A DNA stretch of 64,000 nt from Allocoleopsis franciscana PCC 7113 (GTDB lineage: Bacteria; Cyanobacteriota; Cyanobacteriia; Cyanobacteriales; Coleofasciculaceae). Below the pieces are notes generated by a model. The model did not search any database. It was given only the letters and a program-made list of their open reading frames with translations, and had not been told where the DNA came from. Position numbers and translations under genes: made by a program. The stretch lies in NCBI RefSeq assembly GCF_000317515.1, contig NC_019738.1, forward strand, positions 2,313,623 to 2,377,622, in the 5' to 3' direction. This document shows positions 59,748-64,000 of the stretch, piece after piece. Numbering within the stretch: the stretch's first letter is position 1; every line of letters begins with the position of its first letter.

Positions 59748-60377
59748 ATGACAACCATGACGGTTACGGATGCTCTAGCAGAGTTGACGCTGTTGGAAAA
59801 GCGTATTGATTCAGCAAGAGTAGCTTTGGATAATAACACCTTAATTGCTGTTGTTGAAGTCGGCAAAGTGCCAACAGGCTTCAAATCTAGAGATGATCAT
59901 GCAGCACAAGCAAGAGCATCTTTGCAAAGGGTGGATGCTCTGATTGATCGCAGACGAGTCATCAAGAGAGCAATCGTTCTTTCTAATGCTTCGACGATGG
60001 TTTCTGTTGCAGGACAAGAGATGACAGTCGCAGAAGCCATTGAAATGAAGAGCTTCATCTCGTACTACAAAGAAGTTCTTGCCACGATTACCTCAGCTTA
60101 CTCTCGCACCTGCCAGGAGTACAAAGTTGCCCAAGCGCGAGTGAAGGAACGACTGGATAAACTGGCGATGGAAGTGTTAGGTAAGAATGCTTCTTCCGAG
60201 AAGTACGAGTCATTAGCCGATAGCTTCCTGGCACGCGAGGGAGTTGAGCTACTCGATCCAACTAACTTAGCAGAAGAAATTGCCAGACGAGTGACGTTTG
60301 TCGAACAGTTCGAGTCAACTTGCGATCGCGTTCTTTCAATTAGTAATGCGCGGACAATGATTGAAATTCCAGACTAA
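59748..60377 (+). CDS. Unrecognised helical protein inside the tRNA array
   Basis: 209 residues from ATG 59748; GGAGAGGAGG lies 6 bases upstream, so the frame back to 59703 is not used. Nearly all helix with long heptad-like stretches (LAELTLLEKRIDSARVAL, KRAIVLSNA, YKVAQARVKERLDKLAMEV), so probably a coiled-coil or bundle. No catalytic motif. The layout resembles small helical phage or DIP1984-like proteins, but I am not sure. Its place between two tRNAs suggests it was carried in with the array. Confidence 0.6.
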   Translation: MTTMTVTDALAELTLLEKRIDSARVALDNNTLIAVVEVGKVPTGFKSRDDHAAQARASLQRVDALIDRRRVIKRAIVLSNASTMVSVAGQEMTVAEAIEMKSFISYYKEVLATITSAYSRTCQEYKVAQARVKERLDKLAMEVLGKNASSEKYESLADSFLAREGVELLDPTNLAEEIARRVTFVEQFESTCDRVLSISNARTMIEIPD

Positions 60378-60421
60378 AATGGGCTTGCTGGTCACTCGAA
60401 AACCTCTAAATTTATGGTATT

Positions 60422-60497
60422 TGGTGGATAGCTCAATGGGTAGAGCGCATGACTTCCAATCATGAAGTTGTTGGTTCGAGTCCAACTCCATCAGCCA
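60422..60497 (+). tRNA. tRNA-Gly(TCC), first copy
   Basis: Acceptor TGGTGGA / TCCATCA (one G-U). Anticodon loop CTTCCAA, stem CATGA/TCATG. T-arm GTTGG-TTCGAGT-CCAAC. Discriminator G then encoded CCA. Gly tRNAs normally have T at 73. Confidence 0.88.
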
Positions 60498-60680
60498 TGA
60501 ATGTTAAAGCTTAAAGCTCAACGCTTAACGCTCAAACTTCAATCGTTAAAGATTAGACAGTTAACATTCAAACCATAAAGGTTAAAGCTCGATAAAATCC
60601 AGAGGTTCTGGTTGTAGGTTCCATAAAACCTTGAGGTTTCCACCTGGCTGAGTGGTCAGCATTCCACTTCTTTTAATCAA
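60498..60680. other. Repetitive spacer inside the array
   Basis: 183 bases of GTTAAAGCTC-like degenerate repeats, bounded at one end by an inverted pair TGAATGTTAA (60498-60507) and TTAACATTCA (60561-60570). Near 60641-60680, GGCTGAGTGGTCAGC and TTCTTTTAATC resemble the 5' half of a decayed tRNA. No coding frame. Confidence 0.45.
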
Positions 60681-60751
60681 GCGGATATGGTGTAACGCTA
60701 GCATCTGAGCCTTCCAAGCTTTAGGTACGAGTTCAAATCTCGTTGTCCGCT
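60681..60751 (+). tRNA. tRNA-Gly(TCC), second copy
   Basis: Acceptor GCGGATA / TGTCCGC. Anticodon loop CTTCCAA; anticodon stem GAGC/GCTT weakly paired. T-arm ACGAG-TTCAAAT-CTCGT. Discriminator T, as typical of Gly. Confidence 0.82.
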
Positions 60752-60761
60752 TTTGAAACTT

Positions 60762-60833
60762 GCGGGTGTGATGTAGTGGCTAGCATCTGAGTCTGCCAGT
60801 CTCAGCGCATGGGTTCAAGTCCCATCATCCGCT
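60762..60833 (+). tRNA. tRNA-Gly(GCC)
   Basis: Acceptor GCGGGTG / CATCCGC. Anticodon in CTGCCAG (GCC) with stem CTGAG/CTCAG. T-arm ATGGG-TTCAAGT-CCCAT. Discriminator T. Its body GCGGGTGTGATGTAG is close to the Thr(TGT) body GCAGGTGTGATGTAA. Confidence 0.85.
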
Positions 60834-60838
60834 TCCGT

Positions 60839-60914
60839 AGTCCTGTAGCTCAGTCGGGAGAGCGCCTCTCTTACAAAGAGGATGTCACAGGTTCAAACCC
60901 TGTCAGGACTACCA
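60839..60914 (+). tRNA. tRNA-Val(TAC)
   Basis: Acceptor AGTCCTG / CAGGACT. Anticodon loop CTTACAA, stem CCTCT/AGAGG. T-arm ACAGG-TTCAAAC-CCTGT. Discriminator A with encoded CCA. Confidence 0.94.
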
Positions 60915-60919
60915 ATCAT

Positions 60920-60993
60920 GGGAGTGTAACTCAACTGGATAGAGTACCAATCTTCTAAATTGGCTGCTGTAGGTTCAAGTCCTACCACTCCTG
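60920..60993 (+). tRNA. tRNA-Arg(TCT)
   Basis: Acceptor GGGAGTG / CACTCCT. Anticodon loop CTTCTAA, stem CCAAT/ATTGG. T-arm GTAGG-TTCAAGT-CCTAC. Discriminator G. Confidence 0.93.
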
Positions 60994-61091
60994 TTAAACA
61001 TAAAATAAAAGGAGGTTGCCTTCTTCTGATATTAATTGAACAGGATAGTGCGATCGTACCTTATTCTCCACCTAATTGATAGGTAAATAGT

Positions 61092-61547
61092 ATGACAATT
61101 TACTTTTACAGCACTCGCGAAAAACCCTACGGCTGTTTTTCCAACTTTTCACAGCATGGTTTTGAGCTTGATGGAGCTTGGTGGGCGACTAGCGAGCATT
61201 ACTTTCAAGCACAGAAATTTATCGATACTGATCGCCCTTGGTTCGACAAAATCCGGGAGGTAAAAACGCCGAAAGAAGCAGCAAAGATGGGACGCGATCG
61301 CTCTCACCCCCTGCGTGGTGATTGGGAACAGGTCAAAGATGAAATTATGCAGCAAGCCGTGTTGCAGAAATTTAAAACTCATGCTGATATTCGCGAGATA
61401 CTTCTTGCTACAGGCGATGAAGTAATTGTTGAAAATTCTCCCATTGATTACTACTGGGGGTGCGGTAAAGATGGTAGCGGAAAAAATAGACTGGGAGAGA
61501 TTTTAATGGCAGTGCGAGAAATCCTGCGTCAACAACAAAATCGCTAA
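61092..61547 (+). CDS. NADAR-domain protein (YbiA family)
   Basis: 151 residues, the whole length is the NADAR domain: YSTREKPYGCFSNFSQHGF, TSEHYFQAQKF, GRDRSHPLRGDW, and the C-terminal YYWGCGKDGSGKNRLGEILM. Family members hydrolyse N-glycosidic bonds of riboflavin intermediates, and some remove ADP-ribose from guanine bases as antidotes to ADP-ribosylating toxins. Here it sits alone between two tRNA genes of the array with its own gap on each side (98 and 33 bases). A link to nucleic-acid modification or defence is an inference from location. Confidence 0.9.
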   Translation: MTIYFYSTREKPYGCFSNFSQHGFELDGAWWATSEHYFQAQKFIDTDRPWFDKIREVKTPKEAAKMGRDRSHPLRGDWEQVKDEIMQQAVLQKFKTHADIREILLATGDEVIVENSPIDYYWGCGKDGSGKNRLGEILMAVREILRQQQNR

Positions 61548-61580
61548 AGATTTCGATTCAACTGTTATTCACTAAAACAT

Positions 61581-61653
61581 GGGTCTGTAGTTCCAATGGG
61601 AGAACGCTTCTCTTGCAAAGAAGAGGTTGTGGGTTCGACCCCCACCAGATCCA
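61581..61653 (+). tRNA. tRNA-Ala(TGC)
   Basis: Acceptor GGGTCTG / CAGATCC. Anticodon loop CTTGCAA, stem CTTCT/AGAAG. T-arm GTGGG-TTCGACC-CCCAC. Discriminator A. The usual Ala identity pair G3-U70 is present (G3 opposite T70). Confidence 0.92.
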
Positions 61654-61658
61654 CTTAC

Positions 61659-61734
61659 GGTGTCTGAAGCCAAAGCGGTCGCGGCGCTGGTTTGTGGAAC
61701 CAGTCATTAGCGGGTTCGAGGCCCGTCAGACACC
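61659..61734 (+). tRNA. tRNA-His(GTG)
   Basis: Eight-bp acceptor GGTGTCTG / CAGACACC, that is, an encoded G-1 opposite C73, the histidine identity element. Anticodon loop TTGTGGA, stem CTGGT/ACCAG. T-arm CGGG-TTCGAGG-CCCG. Confidence 0.93.
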
Positions 61735-61739
61735 CTCAA

Positions 61740-61826
61740 GGAAGGTGCCGCCGAGTGGACGGCAAGCAGTCTTGAAAACTGTGGTACGGCAGCGATGTCG
61801 TAAGGGTTCGAGTCCTTCATCTTCCT
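61740..61826 (+). tRNA. tRNA-Ser(TGA)
   Basis: Class II, 87 bases. Acceptor GGAAGGT / ATCTTCC. Anticodon loop CTTGAAA. Long variable arm. T-stem one mismatch. It is followed directly by a run of eight T, which may end the transcript. Confidence 0.88.
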
Positions 61827-61834
61827 TTTTTTTA
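61826..61834 (+). terminator. T-run after tRNA-Ser(TGA)
   Basis: Eight to nine T immediately after the Ser acceptor stem. The acceptor hairpin plus T-run could act as a terminator; the opposite-strand LAGLIDADG gene ends here as well. Confidence 0.4.
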
Positions 61835-62251
61835 CATTTTGACTTTCGTAGAGTTTTTGAAAAATTCAATTTCAACTTGACGTATCTTTTCCAAAATCTC
61901 TGGAGTGTAATAACCATTTTTTGGCAATAGATTTGGATAGTTTTCTATAATTAGACGCGCTCTTCTTGCTTTTTCTTTTTCTTTCAAATAGGGTGCCAGT
62001 AATTTAAGCACTTTTAACGCACCTTGGCGACCAATCTTCCAATGATAAGCTTCGCTGTGTTTTTCTTTGGCTTTCTGAGCTATACAAACCGAGCCGCCAA
62101 AGTGATCTTTCATAAACATGACAAGTTCAATAGATGTGCTACTCATGGTTAGATATGGTGCCCTTTGTCCGCCTTTATTAGTACGAATGAGGCAAATACT
62201 TCCTTCCCCATCCATTAATCCGGCTGCATAAGCCAGTATGGTTTTGTCCAT
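61832..62251 (-). CDS. LAGLIDADG-type homing endonuclease, opposite strand in the array
   Basis: 139 residues, one LAGLIDADG motif: YAAGLMDGEGSICLIR at about 8-23, the last Glu/Gly giving the catalytic acid. A single-motif protein acts as a homodimer. The middle part (SVCIAQKAKEKHSEAYHWKIG) fits the DNA-binding saddle. It is the only array-internal gene on the minus strand, lying between tRNA-Ser and tRNA-Ile. No intron or intein context is present, so it is free-standing. Likely a selfish element or an agent for the spread of the array. Confidence 0.9.
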   Translation of the reverse strand: MDKTILAYAAGLMDGEGSICLIRTNKGGQRAPYLTMSSTSIELVMFMKDHFGGSVCIAQKAKEKHSEAYHWKIGRQGALKVLKLLAPYLKEKEKARRARLIIENYPNLLPKNGYYTPEILEKIRQVEIEFFKNSTKVKM

Positions 62252-62288
62252 GAAAATACTTGGAAGTAGTAAAGATTAACTGTTATGA

Positions 62289-62360
62289 CCACTGGAGGCT
62301 GAAAAGTGAAGCACCGTGCTGATAACGCGGCGATAGAAGGGGCAGTACCTTCCCAGTGGA
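62289..62360 (+). tRNA. tRNA-Ile(GAT), aberrant T-loop
   Basis: Acceptor CCACTGG / CCAGTGG, perfect. Anticodon loop CTGATAA, stem CCGTG/CGCGG. T-stem GAAGG/CCTTC closes GGCAGTA instead of the normal TTCRANY loop. D-arm short. Discriminator A. Shape is preserved but the T-loop is degenerate. Confidence 0.72.
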
Positions 62361-62363
62361 TTT

Positions 62364-62433
62364 CCCTTACCTGCCGGATGCAGACCTGTTTTTCCTAAAG
62401 ACGGTGTGCCAGGTTCAACTCCTGGGTAAGGGG
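62364..62433 (+). tRNA. tRNA-Arg(CCT)
   Basis: Acceptor CCCTTAC / GTAAGGG. Anticodon loop TTCCTAA with T-A/G-C/T-G pairs. T-arm CCAGG-TTCAACT-CCTGG. Discriminator G. 70 bases. Confidence 0.82.
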
Positions 62434-62436
62434 TCA

Positions 62437-62510
62437 TTCCTCGATCGCACAATCGCAGAACACTCATTTATTAACCGCAGGGTTCCTGTATCAAATCCAG
62501 GTCGAGGAGT
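62437..62510 (+). pseudogene. tRNA relic (Asn-like)
   Basis: Acceptor TTCCTCG / CGAGGAG pairs well and a T-loop ATCAAAT is seen, but the anticodon stem does not pair and the D-arm is eroded. The loop region TTATTAA would give anticodon ATT. Probably a decayed tRNA. Confidence 0.5.
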
Positions 62511-62520
62511 TCATATAAAT

Positions 62521-62592
62521 GGGGATGTAGCTCGATGGCAGAGCAATCGGCTTTTAACCGATTGGGTGTGGGTTCGAGTCCCACCATCCCCA
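62521..62592 (+). tRNA. tRNA-Lys(TTT)
   Basis: Acceptor GGGGATG / CATCCCC. Anticodon loop CTTTTAA, stem ATCGG/CCGAT. T-arm GTGGG-TTCGAGT-CCCAC. Discriminator A. Last array member. Confidence 0.95.
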
Positions 62593-62611
62593 CTAATTCA
62601 CCCATTCCTTG

Positions 62612-62842
62612 TCAGTCACTTGTGGGGTTAGCGTCAGGGTCATAATTGCCCGTGGGCTGGAGTTTGGTCATCATCTGTCTGAGGAGGAAAGCATTGCTAT
62701 TCCACGCGGTGTATTGATTTGAGCCTCGCCCTCTCTGCCTCAGATAGAGTTCAGCTTTATCCCGGCAGCAAGTCGCCAGTAAGCTGATGACCGATACTAG
62801 ACCAAGTTCATCAATCAGTTCCATCAGGTCATCTTGAGCCAT
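62612..62842 (-). CDS. Small unknown protein downstream of the array
   Basis: 76 residues; a strong GGAGG lies 8 bases before ATG 62842 on the minus strand. Helical N-terminus with a Cys pair (LLATCCRDKAELYL), then a polar C-terminus. No family recognised. The palindrome at 62887-62903 lies in its upstream region and may be its operator. Confidence 0.6.
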   Translation of the reverse strand: MAQDDLMELIDELGLVSVISLLATCCRDKAELYLRQRGRGSNQYTAWNSNAFLLRQMMTKLQPTGNYDPDANPTSD

Positions 62843-62886
62843 TGGTAAACCTCCAGGGTTGTTTATTTCCTGAAGAATACCATAAG

Positions 62887-62903
62887 GTACCCTTGAAGGG
62901 TAC
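62887..62903. promoter_or_regulatory. Perfect palindrome GTACCCTT-G-AAGGGTAC
   Basis: 8-bp arms around one central base, between the ribbon-helix-helix gene (62921-63085) and the small gene starting at 62842, both on the minus strand. Typical shape for an autoregulatory operator. Confidence 0.5.
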
Positions 62904-62920
62904 TTACTGTATACTGATGG

Positions 62921-63085
62921 TTACTTGCTTTCTTGTTCGTCTACGAGATTGTATTCCTTTACGGCTGCCATAACTAGCAGAGTGGACATGGGGATTCCAG
63001 TCTGTTGGGAGATATTTTTCAATTTTTCCTGCAAACGTTTAGGAACTGTGACTTTAATCACAGCAGTCTCTTCTTTTTCAGCCAT
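62921..63085 (-). CDS. Ribbon-helix-helix DNA-binding protein (54 aa)
   Basis: Found by direct translation; too short for usual callers. AVIKVTVPKRLQEKLKNISQ forms the RHH strand and first helix, and TGIPMSTLLVMAAVKEYNL the second helix. Acidic C-terminal tail. It is like the free RHH repressors or antitoxins of plasmids and phages. The palindrome just downstream may be its operator. No toxin partner is recognised nearby. Confidence 0.65.
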   Translation of the reverse strand: MAEKEETAVIKVTVPKRLQEKLKNISQQTGIPMSTLLVMAAVKEYNLVDEQESK

Positions 63086-63204
63086 TTCAAACAGTCATGT
63101 TTAGATGAAATCAGCTTATCCCCTTTCTGACTACCGATAAAGGGTCGCTATAGCCCTCATAAGTATCGTTTTAGTGGTCGGAGCAGGGTAAAAGTACAAC
63201 AGCA

Positions 63205-63230
63205 ATACCCCATAACTCTAGTTAGGGTAT
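63205..63230. promoter_or_regulatory. Inverted repeat ATACCC / GGGTAT in the divergent promoter region
   Basis: Arms at 63205-63210 and 63225-63230, between the two divergent RHH genes, ending 9 bases before ATG 63240. It shares the ACCCT/AGGGT core with the palindrome at 62887-62903. Confidence 0.45.
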
Positions 63231-63239
63231 CCTTTTGGG

Positions 63240-63458
63240 ATGGCAACCAAGATGACGCTCAGCATCAAGCTAGACCCTGAAGTAAAGAGGCAACTAGAGG
63301 AGATAGCTAAACAGCAAAACACCAGTCTCAATAGGCTGGTGCTGAAGTACATATCACAAGGTATTCAAGCTGATATTGGGGAACCAGATAGGCTAGCGGC
63401 TATTGAGGCGAGGTTGGATGCGATCGAGCGTCGGTTGAATGAGGTGTATGGACAATAA
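63240..63458 (+). CDS. Ribbon-helix-helix protein with coiled-coil tail
   Basis: 72 residues. MTLSIKLDPEVKRQLEEIAK gives the strand and helix, NTSLNRLVLKYISQGI the second helix, and the C-terminal 25 residues are a heptad helix (AAIEARLDAIERRLNEV). Arc/CopG-like repressor or antitoxin-type. It may start at ATG 63240 or at ATG 63252. Divergent from the other RHH gene. Confidence 0.75.
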   Translation: MATKMTLSIKLDPEVKRQLEEIAKQQNTSLNRLVLKYISQGIQADIGEPDRLAAIEARLDAIERRLNEVYGQ

Positions 63459-63577
63459 TTTTGATCAGCCAATTACTACAAAATAGCAGGATAACATCAT
63501 AGATCAGTATTTTAGACCGCTAAGTGCGGTTGAACAAAGACTTAGCTAACCGTGTGATTTAATCATTTGTTCTTAAA

Positions 63578-64000
63578 ATGTTTGATAAAATTCGGCGAGA
63601 TGATTTTCTGAAGTCGCACCTTGATATTCACGAAATTTTTTCTCTAAAACTGCAAAACAATCTGTGTGATGGCGCGAAAAAGCATCTACATCGTGGTCTG
63701 ATAATGCGTTTAATGATGATGGAGGAATCAATTTTCAGCCTTGACGAAGAAATTGGTAAATCCGAAGAGCCGCTTGATCATTATCTCGCAACTAGGCTTA
63801 CTCTACTGTTGAATGCCTATTATCTCAACCTGGCAGGTTCGCTAGATAATCTGGCTTGGGCATTGACGTATCAATATAGTTTGGTTGAGGAGGTTGACGA
63901 AAATAATGGGAAACATCGGACGTTTGTTCAACTTCTTAGCACAAATTTCCTTGATCAACTGCGTAAGAGTAAATTAGAACAGCTAGACAAAGAATTACAA
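63578..64000 (+). CDS. Unknown protein, 3'-truncated by the window edge
   Basis: ATG 63578 opens a frame of 141 codons to the right edge with no stop. MFDKIRRDDFLKSHLDIHEI begins it; the visible part is helical with many acidic residues (LDEEIGKSEEPLDHYLATRL) and a segment LAGSLDNLAWALTYQYSLVE. No family recognised. No good ribosome-binding site is seen. It is the first gene after the RHH pair. Confidence 0.6.
   Translation, partial: MFDKIRRDDFLKSHLDIHEIFSLKLQNNLCDGAKKHLHRGLIMRLMMMEESIFSLDEEIGKSEEPLDHYLATRLTLLLNAYYLNLAGSLDNLAWALTYQYSLVEEVDENNGKHRTFVQLLSTNFLDQLRKSKLEQLDKELQ

Noticed and set aside
56219-64000. Integrase or attachment-site evidence for the array as an integrated element
   Set aside because: No recombinase gene and no clear direct repeats at the two ends were found in the window, so mobility is only inferred.

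Overview
The window is cyanobacterial chromosome, most likely from a large filamentous species. It carries psbK and psaM (photosystem II and I small subunits), many GCGATCGC (HIP1) octamers, heptanucleotide tandem repeats, and several cyanobacteria-type conserved unknowns. I cannot fix the genus from sequence alone; the repeat content and the large sensor kinase and hemagglutinin genes fit a Coleofasciculus/Moorea/Microcoleus-like genome.

Layout. 1-12 kb is housekeeping: a Rieske oxygenase (cut by the left edge), an oxoamine-synthase-like PLP enzyme, psbK, a glutathione S-transferase, psaM, a TerC-family transporter, ndk, ddl, and a Glu/Leu-type dehydrogenase. At 12.4-13.0 kb lies a parD/parE toxin-antitoxin pair in which both genes are frameshifted by different short repeat insertions. 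13-27 kb holds a pilin-like protein, gcvH, hydrolases, a cupin, an isochorismatase-family hydrolase, a peroxiredoxin, ppsA and an IscA-type Fe-S carrier. 27.8-32.1 kb is one large two-partner-secretion hemagglutinin-like gene. 32-43.5 kb holds an M48 peptidase, a canonical tRNA-Leu(CAA), a polysaccharide deacetylase, an SLH-domain envelope protein, a CDF-like transporter, a HAD phosphatase, a stand-alone DALR-domain protein, a Crp/Fnr regulator and a YjbQ protein. 44.2-51.2 kb is a signalling operon: a multi-receiver regulator, a 1551-residue PAS/GAF histidine kinase and a single-receiver regulator. 51.8-52.5 kb is a decayed AraC-regulator/hydrolase locus.

The most unusual part is 55.2-63.5 kb. 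After an HNH nuclease and a small cyanobacterial protein comes a tRNA array (56968-62592) with 33 foldable tRNA genes, all on the plus strand, covering all 20 amino acids, plus two clear tRNA relics. Embedded in the array are an HNH endonuclease, a LAGLIDADG homing-type endonuclease on the opposite strand, a NADAR-domain protein and an unrecognised helical protein. Its leader holds a promoter-like TTGACA box and a near copy of the rRNA-operon boxA-type antitermination sequence. Many of these tRNAs are non-canonical: leucine tRNAs without the long variable arm, an aspartate anticodon on a glutamate-type body, degenerate T-loops, and an irregular mix of encoded and missing CCA ends. This looks like an accessory, horizontally mobile second tRNA set rather than the normal chromosomal tRNA genes. 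Ribbon-helix-helix genes and an edge-truncated unknown follow.

Starts were chosen from Shine-Dalgarno spacing and family length where visible. Several small genes (psbK, psaM, a 52-residue Gly-rich protein, a 54-residue ribbon-helix-helix protein, and the partial gene at the right edge) were found by reading the bases directly.
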